From the NCBI RefSeq assembly GCF_002797435.1, contig NZ_PGEN01000001.1, positions 2,912,501 to 2,976,500 on the forward strand: 64,000 nucleotides of DNA, in the 5' to 3' direction. Each line of letters starts with the position of its first letter. Position 1 is the stretch's first letter. Below, piece by piece: positions 49,492 through 58,766 of this stretch. The notes below the pieces were generated by a model, which ran no database searches, was not told the DNA's origin, and worked only from the letters and a program-made list of their open reading frames with translations. The translations under genes and the position numbers were made by a program. This stretch comes from Sphingomonas koreensis. GTDB taxonomy: Bacteria; Pseudomonadota; Alphaproteobacteria; Sphingomonadales; Sphingomonadaceae.

Positions 49492-50258
49492 AGCTTGCAG
49501 GCAAACGGTTCATCGTCACGGGGGCGGCGACGGGCATGGGCGCGGCGACCACCGCTGCGTTCGTTCGCGAAGGGGCGAAAGTCACCGGCTTCTATCGCAG
49601 CAGGGGCTATGAGGCATTGGCCGAGCGCCTCACCGGCGAGGCTGGATCGGTGCACTTCCTGAAGGTGGACGTTGCCGAACAAGATCAGGTGTTGCCGGCA
49701 TTTGCGCAGGCCGTGGACTGGCTTGGCGGGCTTGATGGCCTGATCCACGCGGCCGCGATCTGCCCGACCACGCCCGCGGAAGATATCCGCCACGAGCAGT
49801 TGATGGACGTGCTTCGCGTCAATGTCGGCGGGACAATGCTGACCAACCAGGCCGCGCTGCCCTATCTCAAGGCCAATGGCGGCGGACGGATCATCAACTT
49901 CGCGTCCTCTACCGGTGCGACGGGGTCGGCGATCAAGGCCGACTATGCCGCGTCGAAGGGGGCGGTGATGGCATGGAGCCGATCGATCGCCACCGCCTGG
50001 GCGAAGCATGACATCACGGTCAATATGATCTGCCCGGTGATCAGCACCGACATGTATCTGGCGACGCGCGCGGCGATGACCCCTGAGCAGCTTGCTGCGC
50101 ATGACGCCTCGCTGGCGACGTCGATACCGCTGGGCGGGAGGTTCGGCGATGCCGAACGCGATTTCGCGCCCGTGGCGGTATTCCTGGCCGGCGACGGCGC
50201 CGGGTTCATGACCGGACAGATGTTCTCGGTCGATGGTGGCGTCTTGATGGTACGATAG
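49488..50258 (+). CDS. Short-chain dehydrogenase/reductase
   Basis: A 256-residue SDR: VTGAATGMG loop (10-18), FYRSRGY after strand 2, LIHAAAICP in place of the usual NNAG, Ser140, Tyr153 and Lys157 catalytic (DYAASK), and the SVDGGVLMV end. The start ATG 49488 overlaps the hydrolase stop (ATGA). The LIHAAA variant departs from the classical motif but is found in active SDRs. Last gene of its two-gene unit. Confidence 0.9.
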   Translation: MKLAGKRFIVTGAATGMGAATTAAFVREGAKVTGFYRSRGYEALAERLTGEAGSVHFLKVDVAEQDQVLPAFAQAVDWLGGLDGLIHAAAICPTTPAEDIRHEQLMDVLRVNVGGTMLTNQAALPYLKANGGGRIINFASSTGATGSAIKADYAASKGAVMAWSRSIATAWAKHDITVNMICPVISTDMYLATRAAMTPEQLAAHDASLATSIPLGGRFGDAERDFAPVAVFLAGDGAGFMTGQMFSVDGGVLMVR

Positions 50259-50269
50259 TCATGAGCGTG

Positions 50270-50288
50270 GGGCGGGGATCAGCCGCCC
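50270..50288 (+). terminator. Possible weak terminator after the SDR
   Basis: GGGCGG and CCGCCC pair around GGATCAG, 12 bases after the SDR stop. The stem is only six pairs and no T-run follows. The rest of the 180-base convergent gap (50259-50438) shows nothing else recognisable. Confidence 0.25.
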
Positions 50289-50438
50289 GGACCGACCGCG
50301 GCTTATAACGGCTTGCTGCCTCGGACTCGCTGACCATTCTCCTGCAACTCGCGGGCGCCGCATTCCGGGTATCCTCTGCGACATGAAGGCCGGCCCATGA
50401 TTGCGGGTCCTTGTCGGCCGTTGCCCGCCATCCGCGGG

Positions 50439-52445
50439 TCAGCAGGCCAGTTTCGGCATTCTCGCATATTGCGCGCTCAGCGCCTGAACCGCGCGGTAGG
50501 ACATGTGCACGGCATCACCGATGCGCCCGACCTGACGGCTGTCGCCGACCACGCTGACGGCGATCCCGGCATCGCCCAGCGCCGCGGCCAGTTCGTCGGC
50601 GGAGCGGCGCCCTTGGGCGAGCAACAGGCGATCCGCCTCGATCTCGCGTGCGACGCCGCCGGTTTCGATCGTCACCTTGCGATTCCCGACGCTGCGGACA
50701 TGACTATTGTCGACAATCGTGATGAGTGGATTTTCGTGCAGGCGGCGCAGCAGGCCCATCCGATAGACCCACTCCGCCGAGCGGGCGAGCTTGTCGGCGG
50801 GGGAGCGACTGACCAACGTCACATGGACGCCGTGATGCGCGCAGAATTCCGCCGTCTCGCAGCCGGTCTCGCCGCCGCCATAGACGATCGCATGCTGTCC
50901 TTCGGTCAGCCCGAGGTCGCGCTCGCGCATCAACAGGTCATAGGCATCCATCACGATCGGATCGTCCAGGCCCTCGATGGGCAGGTCGATGCGGCGTGTG
51001 CCCGCAGCAAGGATCGCGACATCCGGGTTCAGCGCGAGGATATCCTCCAGTTCCGCACGCTTGCCGAAATGACGGATCACGGCGCTTTCGGCCAGTCGGT
51101 TGCCCAGATAATCCGAATACCAGAACAGCTTGTCCTTGCCCGGCGGGGTGGCCGACGCGATGATGCCGCCGCCGGTGAAGGCGCGGGTCTCGAAGATGTG
51201 TGTCTCGAACCCTGATTGCTGCAACAGCAATGCCGCCGACGCGCCGCCCGGACCTGCGCCGATCACGACAGCGCGCTTGCCCTTGCCCATATCGACCGGA
51301 ATCGGCGGATCGAGTTCGGTGCCTGTGCGCGGATTTTCAGCGCAGCCGACCTGGACGCGCCCCGGATGCGGGCTGATGCACCAGTTGCAGGAGGTGCATG
51401 GACGGATCAGGTCGCGGCGGCCCGCCTTCGCCTTGTTCGCCCATTCGGGATCGGTCAGCATGGGCCTGCCCAGCGCGATCAGATCGGCATCGCCGCTCGC
51501 GACCGCCTGTTCTCCCGTCTCGGGCCAGCGGATCTGTCCGACGGCGATCACCGGGACGCCCGTCGCAGCCCGGATGCGCGCCGCATAGGGAATGCGCCAG
51601 CCCTCGGGCATCGACATCGGTTCTACCACTTTTTCGAAGGCTGGGCCGACACCCCAGCCCATCGAGACATGCAGCGCATCCGCACCCGCTTCGACCAGCC
51701 TCGGTGCGATTTCTTCCATGTCATCGATCGTCAGTCCGCCGGGCCGGAACTCATCGGCGGAGAGCCGATAGACCAGCGGCAGCTCACCCAGTTTCTCACG
51801 CACCGAGCGGATCACTGCCAGCGGGAAGGCAAGGCGCCGTTCGGCGTCGCCGCCCCACTCGTCGTCCCGTTTGTTGCCCAGCGGCGACATGAATTGCGTC
51901 AGCAGATAGCCGTGCGCGCCATGCAGCTCGACGCCGTCATAGCCGGCCTCGACGGCCAGCGCGGCGGTGTTGCCAAAGGATATGACGAGCTTTGCGATCT
52001 CTTCGGACGTCAGTCCGCGGCAGGTCATCTGTTCGGGATCGCGCTTCGAGAAGATGTCGCTTGGCCCCACCGGCATACCGCCGGGCAGCACCTTGCGATT
52101 GGCATATTGGCCGCAATGCTGGATTTGCATGAAGATCTTCGCACCCGCATCATGGATGGTGCGGACCAGACGGCGATGGCCGTCGAGATTCTTCCGGTCG
52201 TCCAGCGTCAGCTGATATTCGTGCGCGCGGCCGGTATCGGGATCGACACAGGTATATTCGACGATGATCAGACCCATGCCGCCCAGCGCACGCTCGCGGT
52301 AGAAAGCGATCATCGCCGGCGTGACCTCGCCTTCCAGCCCGCCCAGCTCGGTCGACATCGGCGCCATCACCAGCCGGTTCGGCAGTTCGACGCCGCGCAG
52401 ACGCAGCGGCGTGAACAGATTGGGATAGGCGGTCGAACCGGTCAT
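50439..52445 (-). CDS. Old-yellow-enzyme-type NADH:flavin oxidoreductase (2,4-dienoyl-CoA reductase/FadH-like)
   Basis: A 668-residue iron-sulfur flavoprotein. The TIM barrel (about 1-340) has LPNRLVMAPMSTELG and GVELHGAHGYLLTQF (His175, His178). The [4Fe-4S] cysteines are Cys350, Cys353, Cys356 and Cys368. An FAD loop VIGAGPGGASAA (394-405) and a second nucleotide loop VYGGGETGCETAEF (521-534) complete the FadH/TMADH/BaiCD-like layout. Such enzymes reduce dienoyl-CoA or enone double bonds with NAD(P)H. It is the last gene of the minus unit from 56596. It follows the SDR after 16 bases. Confidence 0.93.
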   Translation of the reverse strand: MTGSTAYPNLFTPLRLRGVELPNRLVMAPMSTELGGLEGEVTPAMIAFYRERALGGMGLIIVEYTCVDPDTGRAHEYQLTLDDRKNLDGHRRLVRTIHDAGAKIFMQIQHCGQYANRKVLPGGMPVGPSDIFSKRDPEQMTCRGLTSEEIAKLVISFGNTAALAVEAGYDGVELHGAHGYLLTQFMSPLGNKRDDEWGGDAERRLAFPLAVIRSVREKLGELPLVYRLSADEFRPGGLTIDDMEEIAPRLVEAGADALHVSMGWGVGPAFEKVVEPMSMPEGWRIPYAARIRAATGVPVIAVGQIRWPETGEQAVASGDADLIALGRPMLTDPEWANKAKAGRRDLIRPCTSCNWCISPHPGRVQVGCAENPRTGTELDPPIPVDMGKGKRAVVIGAGPGGASAALLLQQSGFETHIFETRAFTGGGIIASATPPGKDKLFWYSDYLGNRLAESAVIRHFGKRAELEDILALNPDVAILAAGTRRIDLPIEGLDDPIVMDAYDLLMRERDLGLTEGQHAIVYGGGETGCETAEFCAHHGVHVTLVSRSPADKLARSAEWVYRMGLLRRLHENPLITIVDNSHVRSVGNRKVTIETGGVAREIEADRLLLAQGRRSADELAAALGDAGIAVSVVGDSRQVGRIGDAVHMSYRAVQALSAQYARMPKLAC

Positions 52446-52461
52446 TGGGTGCGGGCCTCGT

Positions 52462-53271
52462 TCAGGACAGCGACGGGGAAAGACCCCCGTCGACATGGAA
52501 ATTGATACCGTTGATGAAATCCGACCGCGGGCTTGCGAGCATGACGACGGCATAACCGATGTCGCGCACCTCGCCGATCCGATTGACCGTCTGCCCGCCG
52601 CCTTTGGCGATATAATCCTCTGCCTTGGCGAGGTCGTCGCCCCAGCCGCGCTTTTCCGCCATCTTTCTGAGGATCTTGATCAAGCCTTCGGTGCGGATCA
52701 TGCCGGGGGAGACGCTGTTGACGGTGACACCGGTCTGTTTCAGCGCCTTGGACAGGCCGAGCGACATGTTGAGCATCGCCGCCTTGGCTGGACCATAATC
52801 GGCTTGCCCGGAAGTCGGCGTGATCGCGGCGGCGGTACTGATGTTGATGATCCGGCCCCAGCCGCGCTCCTTCATCTCGGGCGCGAAGGCGTGAATCAGC
52901 CGAACCGCCGCCAGCGTGTTGCGCTGATAGGTATCGACCCATTGACCCGTATCATAGGCGAACCAGTTGGGGCTGTCCGACACGGCGCTGCCACCGGCAT
53001 TGTTGACGAGGATGTCGATGCCTCCGAACGCAGCGTTGGCGGCTTCGGCGACGGCGGCGCATCCCTCCGCGGTGGACAGATCGCCGCTCGCGGTCGCCGC
53101 CCGATAGCCCTGATCGGCGAGACGCTTGGCGACCGCATCGACGCGCGCGGAATCGCGGCCGTTGACGACAACCGATACCCCTTCTGCCGCGAGCATTTCG
53201 GCGATGGCGACGCCGATCCCCGAGGAACTGCCGGTGACCAGCGCCCGCTTGCCTTCGAGATTCAGTTCCAT
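52462..53271 (-). CDS. Short-chain dehydrogenase/reductase
   Basis: A 269-residue SDR: VTGSSSGIG loop (12-20), VNGRDSARV after strand 2, ILVNNAG (87-93), Ser145, Tyr159 and Lys163 catalytic (YGPAK), and HVDGGLSPSLS at the end. An insertion around DSPNWFAYDTGQWV after the NNAG motif is longer than usual. ATG 53271 has AGGAGCGGC directly upstream. It sits 38 bases after the ACAD and 16 before the flavin reductase. Confidence 0.9.
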   Translation of the reverse strand: MELNLEGKRALVTGSSSGIGVAIAEMLAAEGVSVVVNGRDSARVDAVAKRLADQGYRAATASGDLSTAEGCAAVAEAANAAFGGIDILVNNAGGSAVSDSPNWFAYDTGQWVDTYQRNTLAAVRLIHAFAPEMKERGWGRIINISTAAAITPTSGQADYGPAKAAMLNMSLGLSKALKQTGVTVNSVSPGMIRTEGLIKILRKMAEKRGWGDDLAKAEDYIAKGGGQTVNRIGEVRDIGYAVVMLASPRSDFINGINFHVDGGLSPSLS

Positions 53272-53309
53272 GCCGCTCCTCATTCTCTCTGGCTGGCCGG
53301 GAAGAAGGG

Positions 53310-54473
53310 TCAGGCGCGCTGATTGAAGCGGCGGCCGACCAACGCCGATGCGATATTGGTTTTCTGGACGTCGGTTGTGCCGCCCGCGATGCCCCAGGCG
53401 TAGCTGTCGCGCACGCGCTGCTCCATGCGATACTCCTTGGAGTAGCCATAGCCGCCCATGATCTGCAGCCCCTTGGACGCGACCTCGACCACCATTTCGT
53501 TCGAAAAGCATTTGGCGAGTGAGCTGTCGAGGATCGAGGGCAGACCCTGGCTGGCGTTCACCGCGGCGCGATAGATCAGCAGGCGTGACGCTTCGACCTT
53601 CATCGCCATTTCGGCGAGCTTCAGCTGGATCGCCTGGAAATCGACGATCGGCTTGCCGAACTGATGGCGTTCCTGCGAATATTCGGTCGCCTCCTCCAGC
53701 GCAGCGGCGGCGATGCCCAGGCCCATGGTGGCGTTGCCGCAGCGTTCGAGGCTGAACGCGGTCATCAGCTTGCCGAAGCCGCCCTTGGGCACGATCAGAT
53801 TGTCCTTCGACACGCGTACTTCATCGAGATAGATGTCGGCGGAGGGGATGCCGCGAAAGCCCATCAGACTTTCCGGGCGTCCGAAGCTGATCCCTTCGCG
53901 CTCCTTCTCGACCAGCACCGCGCCGATGCCCTTGGCGCCCGGCTCATCATCGAAGCGGCAATAGACGATGTAATAGTCCGAATGGCCGCCGCCCGAGCAC
54001 CAGCGCTTCTGGCCGGTGAGGACGATCTCGTCACCGTCATAGCGGGCAGCGGTCTTGAGATCGGTGAGCGCGGTGCCTGCTGCAGGTTCGGACATCGAGA
54101 CCGCGACGATCTTCTCGCCCTTGATCACCTCGGGCAGGATACGCGCCTTGAGCTTGTCGCTCGCGAAATGCTCGACGGTGCGGACGGGACCCGTGGCGCT
54201 CTCGAAGATGGGCCATGCGACGGCCGGCGAAATCATTGCAAACTGTTCGAGCACCAGCAGCGCTTCGAGATGCCCGAGGCCCAGGCCGCCATATTGTTCG
54301 GGCAGGTTGATGCCCAGAAAGCCCATTTCGGCGTAGCGTTTGCGCATCGCGTCGGGGAGCGGCATCGCCTTCTCCTCCATCTCACGCGAAAGCTCCATCA
54401 GCTCGGATCGCGCAAATTTCCTTGCGGTTTCCTGTAGTTCTTTCTGGTCGTCGCTAAGCTGGAAATCCATCAT
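53310..54473 (-). CDS. Acyl-CoA dehydrogenase
   Basis: A 387-residue ACAD. FQLSDDQKELQETARKFAR and LGINLPEQYGGLG form the N-terminal domain. VSMSEPAAGTALTDLK and IVLTGQKRWCSGGGHSDYY give the flavin and beta-domain contacts. AWGIAGGTTDVQKTNIASAL lies where YEGT occurs in medium-chain enzymes, with Gly at that position. The start at ATG 54473 overlaps the CoA ligase stop (ATGA). The pairing ligase-ACAD-SDR-dienoyl reductase suggests a complete activation and desaturation series. Confidence 0.92.
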   Translation of the reverse strand: MMDFQLSDDQKELQETARKFARSELMELSREMEEKAMPLPDAMRKRYAEMGFLGINLPEQYGGLGLGHLEALLVLEQFAMISPAVAWPIFESATGPVRTVEHFASDKLKARILPEVIKGEKIVAVSMSEPAAGTALTDLKTAARYDGDEIVLTGQKRWCSGGGHSDYYIVYCRFDDEPGAKGIGAVLVEKEREGISFGRPESLMGFRGIPSADIYLDEVRVSKDNLIVPKGGFGKLMTAFSLERCGNATMGLGIAAAALEEATEYSQERHQFGKPIVDFQAIQLKLAEMAMKVEASRLLIYRAAVNASQGLPSILDSSLAKCFSNEMVVEVASKGLQIMGGYGYSKEYRMEQRVRDSYAWGIAGGTTDVQKTNIASALVGRRFNQRA

Positions 54474-56596
54474 TCTGCCTTTGTCTCGATCACCGCGTCG
54501 AGCGCGACGACCCCGCCTTGACCGGGCCGGGCCACAAGCGGGTTCACTTCGATCGTCGCCAGCGTGTCGCGATGCTGCACGGCGAGGATCGACAGGCCCG
54601 AAATGGCCTTTGCCAGTGCCTCGATGTCGTGGCGCGGTGATCCGCGCCATCCGGTCAGGAGCGGCGCGGTCTTCAGGCTCCCGATCATCTTCAGCGCTTG
54701 CGCCTCGCTGACCGGGGCCAGGGCGCACACCGTGTCCTTGATCAGTTCGACCAGTGTCCCGCCAAGGCCGAAGGTGACGACGGGGCCGAACGCTTCATCC
54801 TGGTGGATGCCGACGATCGTCTCGACCCCGCCGCTCACCATTTCGGAGATCAGATAGCCGTCGATCCTTGCATCCGGCAGCTGCTGCGGGATGCTATCCG
54901 CCATCCGCGTGACCGCATCATGTACCGCCTCTGCCGACGCGAGGCCCAGTGCGACGCCCCCCACTTCGGTCTTGTGCAGGATATCGGCGGAAACCACCTT
55001 CACGACGACGGGGAAGCCTATGCTCGCGGCAAGCCGCATCGCTTCCTGCGCATCGCTCGCCAGCGCTTCCTTGGGCGATAGCACCCCGACCTGTTCCAGC
55101 AGCGCCTTCGCTTGCGCCTCGTTCAGCTTGCCGTGAACGCCGAGCGGTGTCGCGGCGGGCAGCGCCAAGGGCTCGGGCGCAGGTTGCGCGAAGGTATCGC
55201 GGAACTTCGACAAAGCCGAGAGCGCAGCGATGGCGCGCGAGGGGTCCTCGAACGCGAGCAGTCCCTTCGCATCATATTCGCGAACCATTTCAGCGTCTGT
55301 CGTGACCGAGACGAAGACGAGCTGGTCGGGCGCGCGGGCATGGGCATTGGCAATCGCCTGTTGCAACGGACGAGCCATCGAAGGCGCGGCACCGGCGATG
55401 CCGAGAAAGATCAGCGTCGCGTCGAATGCGTTGGAAGCGAACACCGCATCCAGCGTCTTTTCCATGATGTCATGGTTGGTGGTGACCAGCCCGGTCATGT
55501 CGATCGGATTGGCGGGCGAGCAATGCGGCACCAGCGCTTTCAGCGCGGTCTGGGTTTCCGAAGGAACCGTGCCCATCTTCAGGTTCGCGTCGCTGACGAA
55601 ATCGGCGATCTGCACCCCGACTCCGCCGGAGATGCTGATCACGCCGACGCGCGGCCCCTTGGGTAGCACCCCCTTGGACAGCGCATAGGCGATGTCGAGC
55701 AGTTCGTCGGTCGTGCGCGCCCGGTGGACGCCATATTGGTCGAAGACCGCGTCATAGATGCTGTCCTCGCCGGTCAGCGATGCCGTGTGGCTTGCGGCCG
55801 CGGCGCTTCCCTCGGCCGTGCGACCGACCTTCATCATCACGACCGGCTTGTTGGCGCGGCGGGCGCGGTCGAGCGCTGCGATCAGCTTGTCCGCGTCGCG
55901 CAGCCCCTCGATATAGGCCAGCAGCACGTCGCTTTCGTCCTGGCCCGCCATCCACCACAATGCGTCGCCGATATCGACATCGGCTTCGTTGCCGGTCGTT
56001 ACCCATTGGCTGATGCCGAGGCCGCGCCGGAACAGATGCTTCATCAGATAGCCGCCATAGCCCCCGCTCTGGCTGGCGACGGCGATCCGGCCGGGGGCAG
56101 GAACCCCCTCTTCCAGCGCCGAGGCGAAGGTGCCGTAAAAGCGGGCATGGGTGTTCATCAGGCCCATGCAGTTCGGGCCGAGCAGCCGCATGCCCGCCTC
56201 GCGCGCTGTCGCCACGATACGGTCCTGCCGCGCGCGACCCTCCTCGCCCGTTTCGGAGAAGCCGGCGCCATACAGCACGGCGCTCTTCACACCCCGTGCG
56301 ATGCAATCGTCGATCGTCTGCTGGGTCGCGTCGGCGGAGATGGCGAGGATCGCGCAATCGACGGGTCCGGGCACATCCAGAATCGACGGATAAGCGGTCA
56401 GCCCCTGAATCTCCGGACGGCCCGGGTTGACCGGATAGACCGGCCCTTCGAAGCCCGCTTCGAGCAGATACTGGATCGGACGCCCGCCGAAGCGTCGCTG
56501 GTCGCTTGATGCGCCGATGACGGCGACGGAGCCGGGCGCAAACAGTGCGGTCAGGTTGTCGGCTGCCGGCGAAGAAGGTTTGAGTAAAGTGGCCAT
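54470..56596 (-). CDS. ATP-grasp (NDP-forming) acyl-CoA synthetase
   Basis: A 708-residue acyl-CoA synthetase of the acetate-CoA ligase (ADP-forming)/Pat-like architecture. The CoA-binding domain starts SVAVIGASSDQRRFGG (23-38), with LGPNCMGLMNTHARF (139-153). The succinyl-CoA-synthetase-like domain has VASQSGGYGGY and the likely phosphohistidine His270 (ASHTASLTGED). The C-terminal ATP-grasp domain (about 490-708) has GFPVVVKVVSADILHKTEVGG-type strands. ATG 56596 has AAAGGCAG upstream. It gives a second, energetically different route to CoA esters besides the AMP ligase at 4565. Confidence 0.92.
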   Translation of the reverse strand: MATLLKPSSPAADNLTALFAPGSVAVIGASSDQRRFGGRPIQYLLEAGFEGPVYPVNPGRPEIQGLTAYPSILDVPGPVDCAILAISADATQQTIDDCIARGVKSAVLYGAGFSETGEEGRARQDRIVATAREAGMRLLGPNCMGLMNTHARFYGTFASALEEGVPAPGRIAVASQSGGYGGYLMKHLFRRGLGISQWVTTGNEADVDIGDALWWMAGQDESDVLLAYIEGLRDADKLIAALDRARRANKPVVMMKVGRTAEGSAAAASHTASLTGEDSIYDAVFDQYGVHRARTTDELLDIAYALSKGVLPKGPRVGVISISGGVGVQIADFVSDANLKMGTVPSETQTALKALVPHCSPANPIDMTGLVTTNHDIMEKTLDAVFASNAFDATLIFLGIAGAAPSMARPLQQAIANAHARAPDQLVFVSVTTDAEMVREYDAKGLLAFEDPSRAIAALSALSKFRDTFAQPAPEPLALPAATPLGVHGKLNEAQAKALLEQVGVLSPKEALASDAQEAMRLAASIGFPVVVKVVSADILHKTEVGGVALGLASAEAVHDAVTRMADSIPQQLPDARIDGYLISEMVSGGVETIVGIHQDEAFGPVVTFGLGGTLVELIKDTVCALAPVSEAQALKMIGSLKTAPLLTGWRGSPRHDIEALAKAISGLSILAVQHRDTLATIEVNPLVARPGQGGVVALDAVIETKAE

Positions 56597-56791
56597 GATT
56601 GGGCTGCCTTTGACCTGAAGCTGCGGCGCTTCCAACCGTTACGCCGAAACCAACACATCCATGCTAACCCCTGCAATGAGGCCTGCACCGGTATACGCCC
56701 GCCGACCAACTGGATACATCAACAATGCCAATTCAGCGCCGGACAGCGGGATCATCGCGTCTGTCGAGCGGTATTTGATCACAGGGGCTTC

Positions 56792-57574
56792 ATGTCGGAA
56801 TTCATTCTGCAGCGCGAACAAGATGGCGTCGTCGTCTTGACGCTGAACGTGCCGCAATTGCGCAACGCGATCTCGCTCGAAATGCGTGAAGCGTTGCTTG
56901 GTCATTTGCGCGAAGCGGGCAACAATCCCGACATTCGGGCGGTGGTGCTGACGGGGGCCGGAGGCAATTTCTGTTCGGGCGGCCAGTTGCAGCCGACCAA
57001 CGGCGCGGCCGCGCCGGATGCGCAGCGGACCAAGCGCAACATCGCGATCCTGCAGGACATTGTGCGGTTGCTGAGCGGCGGGCCCAAGCCGACGATCGCG
57101 GCGGTCGAGGGGTATGCCTATGGCGCGGGCATGTCGCTCGCCACGGCCTGCGACGTGCTGGTGGCGGGCGAAAGCGCACGTTTCTGTGCATCCTTTGGCA
57201 AGATCGGGTTGATGGCGGACGCAGGGATGCTCTGGTCGCTGCCGCAGCGCGTCGGGCCGGGGCGCGCGCGCGAGATGATGCTGACGGGGCGGGTCGTCGA
57301 AGCAGCTGAGGCTGGTGCCCTGGGTCTGGCGAACCGCGTGGTGCCTGCAGGAAGCGCACTGGATGCAGCCCTGGAAGTTGCTGCGGGCTTTGCCGGTATC
57401 GCTCCGCTTGCCATTGCCGCGATGAAGCGGGTCATGGCGCGCGGACCGAATTCGCTGGAAGACGTGCTTCATGCCGAAAGCGACGCTCAGCCGGTCCTGG
57501 CGTTGAGCCAGGACTATGTCGAGGGCCGCACTGCGTTCAAGGAGAAGCGCGCGCCGATGTTCCGGGGAGCCTGA
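56792..57574 (+). CDS. Crotonase-fold protein, isomerase-like
   Basis: A 260-residue crotonase. VVVLTLNVPQLRNAI, NFCSGGQLQPTN and GYAYGAGMSLATACD define the fold. The first hydratase glutamate is serine (GAGMSLA). The second region reads ASFGKIGLMADAG, with an aspartate where PaaG-type isomerases place theirs. Enoyl isomerisation is thus more likely than hydration. AGGGGC lies upstream of ATG 56792. It heads the final plus unit and is followed after three bases by an ACAD pair. Confidence 0.88.
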   Translation: MSEFILQREQDGVVVLTLNVPQLRNAISLEMREALLGHLREAGNNPDIRAVVLTGAGGNFCSGGQLQPTNGAAAPDAQRTKRNIAILQDIVRLLSGGPKPTIAAVEGYAYGAGMSLATACDVLVAGESARFCASFGKIGLMADAGMLWSLPQRVGPGRAREMMLTGRVVEAAEAGALGLANRVVPAGSALDAALEVAAGFAGIAPLAIAAMKRVMARGPNSLEDVLHAESDAQPVLALSQDYVEGRTAFKEKRAPMFRGA

Positions 57575-57577
57575 ACG

Positions 57578-58756
57578 ATGGATTTGACGATTCCGCCTGA
57601 AGCCGAGGCGTTGCGCCAGGCGATGCGGGGCTTCCTGCGCGACCAGCTTCCTCCCGAACTGGCGGAGGCGACGCTCTATGGCAGGAAGCTGAGTAAAGGC
57701 GATCATCAGCGCTGGCAGCGGATCCTGGAAAGGCAGGGCTGGCTGGCGCCGAGCTGGCCCACGCAATGGGGCGGCACCGGCTGGGGGCCGCTCGAGCGCT
57801 TCATCTGGGACGAGGAATCGGCGCTGGCGGGCGCGCCGCGCGCGAATATCCCCTCGCTCGACCTGCTGGGGCCGGTGATCGTCGAATTCGGCACCGAGGC
57901 GCAGAAGCGGGAATTGCTGCCCCGGATCCTGTCAGGCGAGGACTGGTGGTGTCAGGGCTTTTCGGAGCCGCAGGCCGGGTCTGATCTCGCTGCGCTTCAG
58001 ATGCGAGCGGTGCGCGACGGCGACGACTATATCGTCAACGGCACCAAGCTGTGGACCAGCTGGGCGCACATGGCGAACAAGATCTTCTGCCTGGTCCGCA
58101 CCTCCGCGGACGGACCCAAGCAGGCAGGGATTTCGTTCCTGCTGATCGACATGGAACAGCCGGGCGTGACGATCAGCCCGATCCTGACACTGGGTGGCAT
58201 GCACGCGGTCAACGAGGTGCAGATCACCGATGTTCGCGTGCCGGTCGCCAATTTGCTGGGCCAGGAAGGCGATGCCTGGACCATCACCAAATTCCTGCTG
58301 GGGCACGAGCGGCTGGTCGGCGCCGGCATTGGCCCGAGCATGGCGTTGTCGCGGCAGTTGCGCGGCGCGCTTGGCCGTATCGGGCCGGGCGGAGCGCCGC
58401 TGGGCGATGATCCGGTTCTCGCCCAGCGCGTCGCGGAGGTCGAGACCGATCTGCTGGCGCTACGCTACACCGCGTATCGCGTGCTGGCCGATGAATTGTC
58501 GGGCAAGGCACCGGGGCCGGAAGTCTCGGTGCTCAAGATCCGCGGCGGCGAGGTCCAGCAGGCGCTGACCGAATTGCTGATGGAGGTCGGCGAGATCGTC
58601 AGCCTGACGCATCCCCTGACCGTGTCAGAAGGCGTGGTGCCGATCGAAAGCGCCTATATGGCGCAACAGCATTTCGACCGGCGCAAGCTCACCATCTACG
58701 GCGGCAGTTCCGAGATTCAGCGCAACATCATTGCGCGCCGGCTGCTGAACGTCTGA
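57578..58756 (+). CDS. Acyl-CoA dehydrogenase (chain 1 of a likely heteromeric pair)
   Basis: A 392-residue ACAD with full flavin contacts: LAPSWPTQWGGTGWG in the N-terminal domain, FSEPQAGSDLAALQ, YIVNGTKLWTSWAHMAN, and IYGGSSEIQRNIIARRLL at the end. The YEGT glutamate position is glycine. It is similar in style to the ACAD at 25719. It is followed ten bases later by a divergent ACAD, repeating the two-chain arrangement of 25719/26927. Confidence 0.93.
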   Translation: MDLTIPPEAEALRQAMRGFLRDQLPPELAEATLYGRKLSKGDHQRWQRILERQGWLAPSWPTQWGGTGWGPLERFIWDEESALAGAPRANIPSLDLLGPVIVEFGTEAQKRELLPRILSGEDWWCQGFSEPQAGSDLAALQMRAVRDGDDYIVNGTKLWTSWAHMANKIFCLVRTSADGPKQAGISFLLIDMEQPGVTISPILTLGGMHAVNEVQITDVRVPVANLLGQEGDAWTITKFLLGHERLVGAGIGPSMALSRQLRGALGRIGPGGAPLGDDPVLAQRVAEVETDLLALRYTAYRVLADELSGKAPGPEVSVLKIRGGEVQQALTELLMEVGEIVSLTHPLTVSEGVVPIESAYMAQQHFDRRKLTIYGGSSEIQRNIIARRLLNV

Positions 58757-58766
58757 GGGCGGAACG

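Noticed and set aside
56639..57766. 375-codon minus-strand open frame over the crotonase at 56792
   Set aside because: Antisense composition, no motif, overlaps a clear crotonase along its whole length.
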